The position numbers and the translations under genes were made by a program. The notes below the pieces were generated by a model, which was not told the DNA's origin, did not search any database, and saw only the letters and a program-made list of their open reading frames with translations. From Crocinitomix algicola (GTDB lineage: Bacteria > Bacteroidota > Bacteroidia > Flavobacteriales_D > Crocinitomicaceae): a stretch of 64,000 bases of DNA. Location of the stretch: the NCBI RefSeq assembly GCF_001661595.2, contig NZ_LYPF02000014.1:124001-188000 (forward strand), read 5' to 3'. This document shows positions 24,339 through 33,756 of this stretch, piece after piece (position 1 is the first letter of the stretch; every line of letters begins with the position of its first letter).

Positions 24339-27050
24339 TTATCGCATCAAATTAAGATTGCCTTGGCCTTTTAGTTCCGTTCCGTCATTGGTTTCAGCGG
24401 TATAGCTGTAAAAGTATGTCCCACTATTACACGGACTACCATTTCGATCGGTCCCGTCCCAGCCCTCTGAAATTTGTGTTATTTCATGTACAACAATTCC
24501 CCATCGATTGACAATTACACAGTTGAATTGAGAGATGGAAGCAGCGCCATATTCAAAAGTGAAAAGATCGTTTATACCATCGTTATTTGGAGTGAAAATA
24601 TTGATTGGTGTAAAGCCAATTGGTTCGAATATATGAATGACTTTGCAAGTTGTGTCTACGCAACCATTTTTGTTCATCGCGACAAGACAGACTTCCGCGT
24701 CGTAAGAATACCCTCTAGATTCGTAGGTTGTGTCAAAAACTTCAAAATAATTATGACTTATTTGCCAGTTGTCGTTTGGAGAGTTAAAGTTCCAAAAAAA
24801 AGTAGTGTCCGCTAAAGGGTTATGTGGGTTGGCATAGTTTTCTGAAAGATTTTCAAAGTTTACAATTACAGGGGCAGTTCCTTTAAGGTCGTCATTCAGT
24901 TGATCTGATAAAACAGAAAATTCTGCAATTGGATTGAGAGAATCCACTAATACGGACTGATTAAGCGTACAGCCATTTGCATCAGTAACCAAGAGTACAT
25001 AGTTCCCTGGATTTCTTCCACCCCAGGTAGAGTTTGTACTCGTTGCTTCTGTTTCAACATGAGTCCACAAATACGAATAGTCTGGAGTTCCACCGGTTGC
25101 TGCACCAAATACTACTCCATTTCCACTTTGGTATTCATGTAAGCGACAATAAGCGGGAAAATATCCAAACTCTGAAAAGTACATTGAATCTGGTTCTGTA
25201 ATGGTAAAGTCAAAACCTTTAGAGCAACCATTTTCGTCGTTAATGGTTAGGGTGTACTCGCCAGCTCCCATATTGTAGGATGAGTCGGCTAAAACACCGC
25301 CGACCCCTGCAGGGTTTGGTGTCCAGATATATGAAATCTCATTAAAATCACCTGTAAAATTATAAACATCAACAACTTTAACATTACCAGTTTCATCACC
25401 AAAGCAAAGTGGATGGTTGATTAAAAGGTCTACAAACAATTCCCCTGGTTCATCAATAAATACGGAATCACTTTCGAAACAACCCGATTCATCCTCGACA
25501 TAAAAATAATACCATCCAGTCGTAAGAGAATTAGCCGTGTTACTATTGTCTTCGTTTAAAACTTCACCGACACTATCAGTTATTTCAAATGTCAAACCAT
25601 CTCCCGCTCCTTCGGTTATAATCGTCAAGGACCCATCAGAGAATCCGTGGCATGTAGGTTGGTTAAATATAAAATCTAATGCCAAACCTGAGGATGCGAC
25701 AGTAATGGTTTCCTCATGTGAACAACCGTTGTCATCTTCAATTGCAATATTATACGTGCCTCCTGCAACATCTTCAAAAATGCCTGAGGGACCAAAAGGG
25801 CCGTCATTAAAGCTGAAAGAATAAGGTGGGGTACCTCCTGATCCAGTCAAGGAAACAGTTCCATCGGCAACATCACAAGAAGAACTTTCAATTATTATAT
25901 CATTAAAAATAACTGGACTCGGTTCACCGATAACAACGCTTGCTTCACCACTGCACCCTTCATCATTCGTAACAATTACAGTATAAGTTCCAGGGGCTAA
26001 ATCAGTTGCGGTTTCTGAAGTTTGAGTTAATGGGTCGTCCCATAAAAAATCATAATCGTCTTCTGGACTAATTGAAACAGTCGCACTTCCGTCTTCATCA
26101 CCCGGACACGAAACATTAGTAAAAATATCAATTTCAGGTTCAAGGTTTTGAATGTTAATGTCTAATTCTATTTCTGTTTCGCACCCCGAAATATCCGAAA
26201 TCGTTAAGGTCACATCTTTTGTTCCTTCAGAATCAAAGGTGAATAATGGATTTTCTTCATCTGATGTATCTCCTCCTTCAAATTCCCAAGACCAAGAAGT
26301 TAAGCCAATTTCATTGTATATTAAACCAGTTGTTGAGGTACTAGTAAATGTAATTTCTTGCCCAGGACAGGGTTCTTCTGGTTCCCAAGTAAAATCAGCA
26401 TCGCGAATTAAACAAACTTGTTGCACGTTAAAAGCTCCGCCTGTAGCACCTGTCCATCCAAAATAAACTTCAGGGTCACCGCCAAATACATCTGTAACTA
26501 TATCGCCAGTATGCGTAAATAGTGTTGTTCCATCAATACTTACTGTAAATTCAAAAGTAACAGGATTCCAAACCGCATTAAATAAATGAAAATTTCCATC
26601 TTCAATATTGTCAATTGCTATTGCCCCAACAAGGTCATGGTTGACAGAACCATTCATACTCATACCAACGTGGTCATCAGGAATATCACCAACAACAACT
26701 TCCGGTGCACTATTCCAAGTATCAACTTCAACTCCTATAGAGGGATTGATGCCATTAAAACCGAGTAATGATCCTTCACCTGCTCCCGTAGATGTCCCTT
26801 CTTGCCTCAATGCAAAAACAATTCCATCAGCTCCGCCACCGTCGTTACTTCCGAGGTTTATTTCGAATGTAAAATCAAACGAATTACTTAAGTCTATTGT
26901 GGAGGGACTCCAAATACTTCCAGAGCTATTTGTTGTATTTGTTAAGGTATAACAATCGCAGCTCCCCGTAGCATCTCCGCTTAAAACCATTTGTCCGTTA
27001 ACACTATTCAAAGTTAATATTACGGATAGTAGTATGAGTAAATTTTTCAT
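24339..27050 (-). CDS. L-type lectin and SprB-repeat adhesin with T9SS type B C-terminal domain
   Basis: 903 residues. Signal peptide 1-19 (ending VNGQ). Residues about 20-220 form a legume/L-type lectin-like sandwich: SFDFTFEINLGSNDGGGADG followed by IVFALRQEG, then SIGVEVDTWNSA and DHVGMSMNG with the Asp/Asn pattern used for calcium and sugar binding. A PKD domain (SWSWEFEGGDTSDEENP) follows, then about five SprB-type repeats, each with D-G-S/T and a Y-T-V/L-x-V/I-x-D-x-x-G-C motif. The end (IFTPNNDGINDLFTFEYG, VNRWGIVVHE, GWDGTDRNGSPCNSGTYFY) is a type B sorting domain. SprB is the mobile gliding adhesin of Flavobacterium, so a gliding or polysaccharide-binding role is likely. Confidence 0.9.
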   Translation of the reverse strand: MKNLLILLSVILTLNSVNGQMVLSGDATGSCDCYTLTNTTNSSGSIWSPSTIDLSNSFDFTFEINLGSNDGGGADGIVFALRQEGTSTGAGEGSLLGFNGINPSIGVEVDTWNSAPEVVVGDIPDDHVGMSMNGSVNHDLVGAIAIDNIEDGNFHLFNAVWNPVTFEFTVSIDGTTLFTHTGDIVTDVFGGDPEVYFGWTGATGGAFNVQQVCLIRDADFTWEPEEPCPGQEITFTSTSTTGLIYNEIGLTSWSWEFEGGDTSDEENPLFTFDSEGTKDVTLTISDISGCETEIELDINIQNLEPEIDIFTNVSCPGDEDGSATVSISPEDDYDFLWDDPLTQTSETATDLAPGTYTVIVTNDEGCSGEASVVIGEPSPVIFNDIIIESSSCDVADGTVSLTGSGGTPPYSFSFNDGPFGPSGIFEDVAGGTYNIAIEDDNGCSHEETITVASSGLALDFIFNQPTCHGFSDGSLTIITEGAGDGLTFEITDSVGEVLNEDNSNTANSLTTGWYYFYVEDESGCFESDSVFIDEPGELFVDLLINHPLCFGDETGNVKVVDVYNFTGDFNEISYIWTPNPAGVGGVLADSSYNMGAGEYTLTINDENGCSKGFDFTITEPDSMYFSEFGYFPAYCRLHEYQSGNGVVFGAATGGTPDYSYLWTHVETEATSTNSTWGGRNPGNYVLLVTDANGCTLNQSVLVDSLNPIAEFSVLSDQLNDDLKGTAPVIVNFENLSENYANPHNPLADTTFFWNFNSPNDNWQISHNYFEVFDTTYESRGYSYDAEVCLVAMNKNGCVDTTCKVIHIFEPIGFTPINIFTPNNDGINDLFTFEYGAASISQFNCVIVNRWGIVVHEITQISEGWDGTDRNGSPCNSGTYFYSYTAETNDGTELKGQGNLNLMR

Positions 27051-27076
27051 CGTTTAAAATGTTCACTTGATTAAGT

Positions 27077-27084
27077 CAAATATA
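27077..27084 (-). promoter_or_regulatory. Putative -7 box for the lectin/SprB adhesin gene
   Basis: TATATTTG on the minus strand, 26 bases before the ATG at 27050. -33 element not evident. Confidence 0.5.
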
Positions 27085-27234
27085 CTAATTTAAATCGATT
27101 AAGGGTTGGTTTTTAATCCTTATTGGATATGTTTTTTTGCATGCAAATATTGTATTCTCAACTAATTTTTTCATAAACGATTAAACGTTTTTAGACAAGG
27201 ATAGTCTAAGAAGAAGAACACAAAAAACAAGAAC

Positions 27235-27615
27235 ATGAAAAAAGGAAAATTTTTAATCGTATTTGTTACGGTATTAGGATTAGGGACCATAGGTTTTGGA
27301 CAAGAAGGTCCTCCAGGAAAGAAAGAGCACAAGAAACTTACACCAACCGAAAGAGCGGAGAAGAAGACAGAGCGGATGACTAAAGAGCTTGGCCTGACTG
27401 AAGAGCAGGCAGCAAAGATTAAGGAAATAAACGCCAGTCATTTTGCGGAAATGGACAAACATCGAGAAGCGATTAAGGTGAGTCGTGACCAACATAAGGC
27501 GGAAATGGATGCTGTTTTAACGCCTGAGCAGAAGGAAAAGTTGGCATCCTTACGGGAAGAAAAAAAAGCAAAAATTAAAGCACGTAAAGAAGGTGCGAAC
27601 TCAAAAAGAGAATAG
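27235..27615 (+). CDS. Spy/CpxP-like periplasmic protein (LTxxQ motifs)
   Basis: 126 residues. Signal peptide MKKGKFLIVFVTVLGLGTIGFGQ, then a highly charged helical protein with two LTxEQ motifs (ELGLTEEQAAKIKEI and AVLTPEQKEKLASL), the mark of the Spy/CpxP superfamily of periplasmic chaperones and metal or envelope-stress sensors. The rest is Lys/Glu-rich. Predicted periplasmic. It stands alone between divergently and codirectionally oriented genes, with a terminator behind it. Confidence 0.8.
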   Translation: MKKGKFLIVFVTVLGLGTIGFGQEGPPGKKEHKKLTPTERAEKKTERMTKELGLTEEQAAKIKEINASHFAEMDKHREAIKVSRDQHKAEMDAVLTPEQKEKLASLREEKKAKIKARKEGANSKRE

Positions 27616-27649
27616 AAGTTGAATTTCAACTTTTGTTTCATAAGCGATT

Positions 27650-27680
27650 CCCGATTGATTAGTTTCAATCGGGTTTTTTA
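27650..27680 (+). terminator. Intrinsic terminator after the Spy-like gene
   Basis: Perfect 9-bp stem CCCGATTGA / TCAATCGGG followed by six Ts. A second smaller inverted repeat (AAGTTGAA / TTCAACTT) lies just before it. Confidence 0.85.
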
Positions 27681-27723
27681 TTTATTTAAATTAAGATTTT
27701 AAGACTTATGAGAGAATTAGCAG

Positions 27724-27731
27724 TACTTTTG
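27724..27731 (+). promoter_or_regulatory. -7 box abutting the MFS gene start
   Basis: TACTTTTG ends 4 bases before the ATG at 27736, predicting transcription to begin at or next to the start codon. Confidence 0.55.
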
Positions 27732-27735
27732 CGCC

Positions 27736-28956
27736 ATGTTATTAAAGAAAGGTTATTTCGAACAGGTTAAAACATATCCAAAATCTTTTTGGCTATTGGC
27801 TTTGAGTACCTTTGTTTTTGTAATGAGTTTCTTTTTACTCCTGCCAGAAATGAATGCGTATATTACGGATTTGGGTGGAGCGGATTACAAATGGATGGTG
27901 CTTGGACTTTGGACCTTAGCAGCTGCGTTTGCAAGACCATTTAGCGGAAAAATTGCAGACAATGTAAGTCGTAAATTTGTAATGTATTTTGGGATAGTTG
28001 TGAGTATCATCATCAGCTTTGTATATCCCCTTTTTTTATCGGTAATTGGTTTTTTAATTTTACGATTCCTTCATGGTTTTAGTACAGGGTTTCAGCCAAC
28101 AGGTGCGACTGCACTAATCGCTGATATTATCCCGCAAGGAAGAAGAGGAGAGGCCATGGGAATTTTTGGAATAACCATGCAAATCGGGATGAGTGCTGGT
28201 CAGGCATTGGGAAGTCCAATCACAATGAGTTTAGGGATTAATGGTTTGTTTATGATTTCTGGCGTATTGGGAATTATTTCTCTGTTCATTTTAGTGTCTG
28301 TCGAAGAGAATAATAAGCCCCACCTCATCGCAAAAGCAAAAGGAACGAGACTTCCTTTCGTTCAAAGAATTATTCCTAGATGGAACGAGGTTTTTGCTCC
28401 AGAAGTAATTCATCCAACTATTATCATGTTCATAACCGCAATGGCTTCAGGTATTTATTTGGTCAGTATTCCTGATTTTAGCTCTTATTTAGGCATGACG
28501 AACAAAGGGCTTTTTTTTCTTGTCAATCTTGTTTTTGTTATAATAACACGTTTTTTAGCGGGTAAGTTTTACGATATGTATGGGGCTAGAAGGAATTTGT
28601 ATATTGGACTATCATTGCTTATTGTAGGAGCAATACTAACCGGAACATCAACTTCTGTCGTTCAGTTTTTAATGAGTGGAATTGTTTATGGAATTGCTGC
28701 TGGAATATGTTCGCCAGCTTTGTTTGCATGGACTGCTGACCTTGCAAACCCTGTATTTAAAGGTCGTGGTATGGCCACAATGTTTGTCGCACTAGAATTA
28801 GGGATAATGATGGGAGCTCTAATGACACGTTTGGTTTATGCAAATGACCCGAATAGATTTTACGATTTATTCGTAGTTTTAGGTTTAGCCGGATTTATAG
28901 GAATTATATATTTATTTTTGACGGGTAGAAGAAAGCGAGCAAACGCCAAATCATGA
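27736..28956 (+). CDS. Major facilitator superfamily transporter
   Basis: 406 residues with about 12 hydrophobic segments. The MFS signature loop between helices 2 and 3 is visible as GKIADNVSRKFVMYFG, and the mirror loop in the second half as GKFYDMYGARRNLYIG. The segment HGFSTGFQPTGATALIADIIPQGRRGEAMG is typical of drug/sugar MFS exporters. Inner-membrane secondary transporter; substrate unknown. An ATG 4 bases after a -7 box suggests a leaderless transcript. rlmB follows after 23 bases with its own -7 box. Confidence 0.88.
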   Translation: MLLKKGYFEQVKTYPKSFWLLALSTFVFVMSFFLLLPEMNAYITDLGGADYKWMVLGLWTLAAAFARPFSGKIADNVSRKFVMYFGIVVSIIISFVYPLFLSVIGFLILRFLHGFSTGFQPTGATALIADIIPQGRRGEAMGIFGITMQIGMSAGQALGSPITMSLGINGLFMISGVLGIISLFILVSVEENNKPHLIAKAKGTRLPFVQRIIPRWNEVFAPEVIHPTIIMFITAMASGIYLVSIPDFSSYLGMTNKGLFFLVNLVFVIITRFLAGKFYDMYGARRNLYIGLSLLIVGAILTGTSTSVVQFLMSGIVYGIAAGICSPALFAWTADLANPVFKGRGMATMFVALELGIMMGALMTRLVYANDPNRFYDLFVVLGLAGFIGIIYLFLTGRRKRANAKS

Positions 28957-28967
28957 ATTGGATTTAC

Positions 28968-28975
28968 TATTTTTG
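28968..28975 (+). promoter_or_regulatory. -7 box abutting the rlmB start
   Basis: TATTTTTG ends 4 bases before the ATG at 28980 and sits in the short gap after the MFS gene. Predicts a leaderless rlmB message in addition to any read-through. Confidence 0.5.
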
Positions 28976-28979
28976 AATT

Positions 28980-29744
28980 ATGTATCAGAACAAAAAAAAA
29001 TTTGAAGACGCAGAAGACATCATATACGGTGTTCGTGCAGTAATTGAGGCGGTAAAGGCAGATAGACCAATCAACAAAATTTTCATTCAACGTGGAATGC
29101 AAAAGGAGTTGTTTTATGAGTTAAAAGATGCGTTAGCGGATAAAAAATATAATCTTCAATTTGTTCCTATCCATAAGTTGAATCGGTTAACGCGTAAGAA
29201 TCATCAAGGTGTTATTGCGCAAGTTTCACCTATTCGATATCAAGAAATAGAACCTATTTTAAATAAGTTGTACGATAACGGAGAGGTGCCGCTTTTCCTT
29301 ATTTTAGATCGATTAACTGATGTGCGAAACTTTGGGGCAATCGCAAGAACGGCAGAATGTGTTGGAGTTCATGCGATTATTATTCCTAATAAAGACAGTG
29401 TATCAGTTACGGGAGATGCTGTGAAGACTTCTGCAGGTGCCTTAAATAAAATACCTGTTTGTAAGGTGCAAGATTTGAATTCGGTGATCCACTACCTCAA
29501 AGAAAGTGGGGTGCAAATTGCTGCCAGTACAGAAAAAACGGATAAACCACTCTATGAGGCTGATTTCACTGTACCACTGGCAATTGTTATGGGATCAGAA
29601 GAGGATGGAGTAAGTATGAAAATTTTAGCAGAAGCGGACATTAAAGCGAAAATTCCAATGACAGGAACGATTGATTCCTTAAATGTAGCTGTTTCAGCAG
29701 GAATTATGATGTACGAAGCTTCGCGTCAACGATTGCTCGAATAG
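28980..29744 (+). CDS. rlmB: 23S rRNA 2'-O-methyltransferase of the SpoU/TrmH (RlmB) family
   Basis: 254 residues. N-terminal substrate-binding domain with IIYGVRAVIEAV and HQGVIAQVSP, then the SPOUT knot: motif 1 LDRLTDVRNFGAIARTAE with the catalytic Asn-x-G-x-x-x-R-T, motif 2 LAIVMGSEEDGVS and motif 3 IPMTGTIDSLNVAVSAGIMMYEA. Order and length match RlmB, which methylates G2251 in the peptidyl-transferase loop. The stop TAG overlaps the GTG of the following gene by one base, so the next gene is translationally coupled. Another TrmH-group target cannot be excluded. Confidence 0.88.
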   Translation: MYQNKKKFEDAEDIIYGVRAVIEAVKADRPINKIFIQRGMQKELFYELKDALADKKYNLQFVPIHKLNRLTRKNHQGVIAQVSPIRYQEIEPILNKLYDNGEVPLFLILDRLTDVRNFGAIARTAECVGVHAIIIPNKDSVSVTGDAVKTSAGALNKIPVCKVQDLNSVIHYLKESGVQIAASTEKTDKPLYEADFTVPLAIVMGSEEDGVSMKILAEADIKAKIPMTGTIDSLNVAVSAGIMMYEASRQRLLE

Positions 29745-31645
29745 TGAGTTATTTTAAAAAGAATATTGATATCTTCTTAATCCTGTTATTAGGATTTGTA
29801 CTCCGTTTCACGGGCTCAATTATACACAGTTATTCCAATGATGAGTTGAGTGCTGTAACGCGCTTAAGGTTTGAAAATTTTTCTGACTTAATGGAGTACG
29901 GTGTTAAAACAGGTGACATGCACCCAGCTGGAGTGCAAGTTTTTATGAAGTTTTGGTCTTTTGTAGCCGGTACTGATGAAGGTCCAATGCGTTTTCCGTT
30001 TGTGATTTTTGGTGTCTGCTCAATTTTTATGATTTTTAAAATAGGTAATGAGTGGTTCAACCGAAAAGTAGGTTTGTACGCTGCTGCTTTATTGGCTGTG
30101 CTCTATTTTCCTATTATGAATTCTGAATATGCTCGACCTTATAGTCCTGGATTATTGATCGCATTGTTAGTCGGGTATTATATTTATAAGGTGCTCTTTA
30201 TTCAAAAAAGTAAATGGAAGAATTCCATGTTGTTAGGGATACTTTTTGCTTTAGGAATGTATACGCATTATTTTTCGTTTCTATTCGTTGGATTTGTTGG
30301 AATAACTGGCCTTTTTTTTATTAATCATAATAACTGGAAACCGCTAGTTGCTGCCGGATTGGTTGGTATCCTTTTCTTTTTACCGCATTATGCAATAACA
30401 GATTATCATTTACATGTGGGAGGACTTCAATGGCTAGCCCCTCCTAGTGGTACATGGCTTTTTGAATTTTTATTTTTTGCCTTCAATTCTTCTTGGGTTC
30501 TTATAATCCTTTTATTGGTAGCTTTAAGCTTTGGCCTTTTCATAAAGGGGGATGAAACTAGATTTAAAAAGTCTCCTATTATCTTAAGTACTCTTTGGTT
30601 CTTTGGAACTTTTGTCGTGGGTTTTGTTTTATCTTATCTATCAACGCCTGTTTTAAAATTCCCAGTGATGTTGTTCGCCTTTCCATACCTTCTTTTGTTG
30701 ATAGGGATAGGTCTTTCTGGTCTTCCAAAAACAAAAATTGTTATCGTGGCCATCTTACTAGTCGGTACGACATCAACAATAGTTGAAAGAAATTTATTTG
30801 GTAATCAACATTATGCGCTTTTTAAAGAAGTAGGGATAAAAATTGCGGAATGGAATGAAGAATATGGAGAAGAGAATATTCATAGGATTTACAATTTGAA
30901 CAATCCGGATTATATTAATTTTTATAAAGAGGAATGGGGAGGTAAACCGATTGTGTTTGATCGATGGGAGCTAGGTTTTTCGAGTGATGTTGAAATTCGA
31001 AGAGATTTGTCCAAAGCTCCAGAGGAATACTGTATAATTGGTTATTCTAGTCGCGTAACTACTGTTCAGATTTATGAAACAGTACGTTCCTTTTATCCGG
31101 AAATTGTTGATTACTGGAATTTCGAAAATGGTGCTGTCTTTCTTTTAAAACGGGGAGCATATAATGAAATAGCTGAAGAAAAATTGATTACCTCAATGGG
31201 CAAAAATGAAACTGGATGGGAATCATCTCCATACTTTTGGACAACTACCTATAATCATGATGCATATCTTTTAAATGAAGAGAATTTATATGGGCCGACT
31301 TATCATTTTAAATTAACTGATATACCAAATTACGAAGATGGTTATTTAATGGTTAAAGTAACCGCTCATTTAGATGTTCATGCGGGTTTAACTGTTACTT
31401 TTTCAGGTAAAAGAAAAGGTGAATTTATACTTAATCCAAATACAAAAGAGAACATGTGGCTAGGACATGATTTGGAGGAGATGATTTTTGAGTCGAGTGA
31501 AAATATTGGTTTTTTTGCTTTCAAAGTTCCGGACTATGTTAAAAAGGATGATGCTTTACAAATTAGTCTATGGAATAGGAATGGAACAATTATTCGCATA
31601 GATAGTATTAGAATAATTTCCATTGAAAATATTTTTAATTCTTAA
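29744..31645 (+). CDS. GT-C family membrane glycosyltransferase (ArnT/PMT-like)
   Basis: 633 residues: about 11 transmembrane segments in the first 360 and a soluble domain of about 270 residues after them. The first outside loop carries SNDELSAVTRLRF, with the DE pair that is the usual catalytic site of GT-C enzymes, and later DMHPAGVQVFMKFW and EYARPYSPGLLIALLVGYYI, which are common in GT39/GT83-like proteins of Bacteroidota. It should use a polyprenyl-phosphate sugar donor on the periplasmic side. The GTG start overlaps the rlmB stop by one base, an odd coupling of an rRNA methylase and a glycosyltransferase that probably only reflects shared transcription. Acceptor unknown. Confidence 0.75.
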   Translation: MSYFKKNIDIFLILLLGFVLRFTGSIIHSYSNDELSAVTRLRFENFSDLMEYGVKTGDMHPAGVQVFMKFWSFVAGTDEGPMRFPFVIFGVCSIFMIFKIGNEWFNRKVGLYAAALLAVLYFPIMNSEYARPYSPGLLIALLVGYYIYKVLFIQKSKWKNSMLLGILFALGMYTHYFSFLFVGFVGITGLFFINHNNWKPLVAAGLVGILFFLPHYAITDYHLHVGGLQWLAPPSGTWLFEFLFFAFNSSWVLIILLLVALSFGLFIKGDETRFKKSPIILSTLWFFGTFVVGFVLSYLSTPVLKFPVMLFAFPYLLLLIGIGLSGLPKTKIVIVAILLVGTTSTIVERNLFGNQHYALFKEVGIKIAEWNEEYGEENIHRIYNLNNPDYINFYKEEWGGKPIVFDRWELGFSSDVEIRRDLSKAPEEYCIIGYSSRVTTVQIYETVRSFYPEIVDYWNFENGAVFLLKRGAYNEIAEEKLITSMGKNETGWESSPYFWTTTYNHDAYLLNEENLYGPTYHFKLTDIPNYEDGYLMVKVTAHLDVHAGLTVTFSGKRKGEFILNPNTKENMWLGHDLEEMIFESSENIGFFAFKVPDYVKKDDALQISLWNRNGTIIRIDSIRIISIENIFNS

Positions 31646-31709
31646 CCGTTCATCAAATCTCATTTGTTTGAAAATTCGATTTAGTTAACTTTATACCAAA
31701 TCTATTTTT

Positions 31710-33068
31710 ATGCGCTTAATCGTTTTAACCCTTTTTATTTTTTTTTCAAATATCTCGTTGACTCAAACGGACTCTATCTTTATTCGTAAGATTTATGATA
31801 TGGCCCTAGAAGATGGGCATGCTTATGAAAACTTAAGGTCACTTTGTAAAGATATTGGTGCAAGAATTACGGGATCAGCAGAAGCGAAAATGGCAATTAA
31901 TTGGGGGCGAGAATTGTTGGAATCGTATGATTTTGATCATGTTTATTTACAAGAAATAAAAGTTCCGCACTGGGAGCGAGGTACTACTGAAGCCGCCTGG
32001 ATAATCAATGAGGAAGGAAAGGTTGTAAAGCTAAATATTCTTGCCTTAGGGGGATCTGTAGGAACTAGTGGGTTAATAGAAGGTGAAGTCGTTAAAGTAG
32101 AGTCAATTCAAGAGTTAGAAAAGATGTCAGAAGATGAGGTAGCAGGGAAGATAGTTTTTTTCAATCGACCTTTTGATCAAAAAATGATAAGTACTTTTAA
32201 AGCATACGGCGCCTGTGTCGATCAGCGTTGGGGCGGAACGAATGCTGCTGCAATACTGAATGCAAAAGGAGTTGTTATCCGCTCCATGGCATCTTCACAT
32301 GATGACCATCCCCATACAGGGTCTATGCATTATGAAAAAGGTGTTGCTCCAATTCCAGGGGCTGCAATTAGTACAAATGATGCTAATCGATTAGAGAAAT
32401 GGTTAGAAACGGGAAGTGTTCATTTAAAGATGGAAATGGACTGTCGATTTTATCCTGATCAAATTTCGCATAACGTAATTGCAGAAATGATGGGTGGAGA
32501 GGATGATAGAATTATTACTTTTGGCGGCCATTTAGATTCGTGGGATGTTGGAGAAGGAGCGCATGATGATGGGGCAGGAATTGTACATGCAATTGAGGCT
32601 TTACGAATTTTAAAGGAACTGGGCTATCAACCAAATCACACCTTACGTTGTGTGTTGTTTATGAATGAAGAGAATGGAAACTTTGGTGGAAAAAGTTATG
32701 CAGAAATTGCCGCTGAGAATAAAGAAGAGCATATTTGTGCGATAGAGACGGATCGTGGAGGTTTTTTGCCAATGGGGTTTGATGTGGTTGGTTCTGCTGA
32801 TCAGTTAGCTTTTATTAGAGGGATAGTTGGAGACTTGAAAGCGTATGACTTGTTAAAGTTTAATCCGGGGTATGGCGGAGTAGATATTGGACCCCTTTTA
32901 AAGTATTATCCAGCGATGATACAGCTAGGACTGAATGTTAATTCGCAACGTTATTTTGATTATCACCATTCCGAAGCGGATGTTTTTGAGTCTGTGAATA
33001 AACGGGAGTTAGAATTGGGGGCAGCTGCTATGGCAGCGATGATCTATTTAGTAGATCAAAACTTGTAG
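31710..33068 (+). CDS. M28-family metallopeptidase (carboxypeptidase Q-like, secreted)
   Basis: 452 residues. Signal peptide MRLIVLTLFIFFSNISLTQ. A PA-like insert occupies roughly residues 100-240. The M28 zinc site is complete: GGHLDSWDVG (His and Asp), GAHDDGAGIVHAIEA (bridging Asp), FMNEENGNFGG (catalytic Glu pair), AIETDRGG (Asp) and YHHSEADVFE (last His). This pattern is that of dizinc exopeptidases such as carboxypeptidase Q. Predicted periplasmic or secreted. A TATTTTTA box overlaps the ATG but differs by one base from the consensus, so the promoter is uncertain. Convergent with the following minus-strand gene; only 6 bases separate the stops. Confidence 0.88.
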   Translation: MRLIVLTLFIFFSNISLTQTDSIFIRKIYDMALEDGHAYENLRSLCKDIGARITGSAEAKMAINWGRELLESYDFDHVYLQEIKVPHWERGTTEAAWIINEEGKVVKLNILALGGSVGTSGLIEGEVVKVESIQELEKMSEDEVAGKIVFFNRPFDQKMISTFKAYGACVDQRWGGTNAAAILNAKGVVIRSMASSHDDHPHTGSMHYEKGVAPIPGAAISTNDANRLEKWLETGSVHLKMEMDCRFYPDQISHNVIAEMMGGEDDRIITFGGHLDSWDVGEGAHDDGAGIVHAIEALRILKELGYQPNHTLRCVLFMNEENGNFGGKSYAEIAAENKEEHICAIETDRGGFLPMGFDVVGSADQLAFIRGIVGDLKAYDLLKFNPGYGGVDIGPLLKYYPAMIQLGLNVNSQRYFDYHHSEADVFESVNKRELELGAAAMAAMIYLVDQNL

Positions 33069-33074
33069 TTTAGC

Positions 33075-33620
33075 TTAATTAAATTGTAGTCTATGCTTTT
33101 TGAAAAAGGCATCCCAATCCCACAAGAAGTTCATCATAATTTCATCCATACGCTTTAAGAATAAAGGGTTTGGATTATGCATGGAACGGAAATAGGTTTC
33201 TTGAAAGTCATTCAAGTTGAACTTGTGAAAAATGGCCTTAGACATTCCGTAAAGTGTGTTTTTAGAAGGATGATTCACACGAGAGATGAATTTGTCATAT
33301 TCTTGGACTATTTCTTCAAATTCTACTTCGGTTAAATTGAATATTCCAGCAAACTTTCGAATAATTTGACGGTGAATTTCTCTGGCTTCTTCCACTTCAA
33401 AATAATCGTCTAAATACCTTAAGTTACCAACAATCACTACCAATAAAAACTTATCCGATGAACGTTCGTCAACCTCTGGATTTAGAATGAATGCGGAGTC
33501 ATCATTGATCATAGCGCAAACGTCATCAAAGCCATTATCAATCGCTTCCATTAATGCATTCACAAAAACATTTGCTAAACGGTCACTATCTAATTTTCGT
33601 TTGATCAGTCGTCCAATCAT
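33075..33620 (-). CDS. Conserved hypothetical helical protein
   Basis: 181 residues, acidic and mostly helical, with no signal peptide or transmembrane segment. Distinct blocks: VFVNALMEAIDNGFDDVCAM, DKFLLVVIVGNLRYLDDYFE, and a Trp/Phe-rich end FLWDWDAFFKKHRLQFN. No family recognised. It stands alone; a TACCTTAG box (one mismatch) lies upstream. Confidence 0.6.
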   Translation of the reverse strand: MIGRLIKRKLDSDRLANVFVNALMEAIDNGFDDVCAMINDDSAFILNPEVDERSSDKFLLVVIVGNLRYLDDYFEVEEAREIHRQIIRKFAGIFNLTEVEFEEIVQEYDKFISRVNHPSKNTLYGMSKAIFHKFNLNDFQETYFRSMHNPNPLFLKRMDEIMMNFLWDWDAFFKKHRLQFN

Positions 33621-33756
33621 ATAAGGGGATTCACTTTTCTTTAATTAGCTAAGGTAATTGAAATAACAGGACGTAAACAGAAGTACGCACGCTAGTTTTC
33701 CACAGTAAAACGTTGACACCACCTACTCAAACGTCTTTAGCTTAATACCGAATAGG

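Noticed and set aside
21917-26952. Several plus-strand frames of 60-114 residues within the adhesin genes
   Set aside because: Antisense of the regular, Thr/Ser/Glu-rich repeats; they have Ser/Pro-rich compositions that mirror the sense codons.
31703-31710. TATTTTTA as a leaderless promoter for the M28 gene
   Set aside because: One base off the consensus and overlapping the ATG itself, so not counted with the exact matches.
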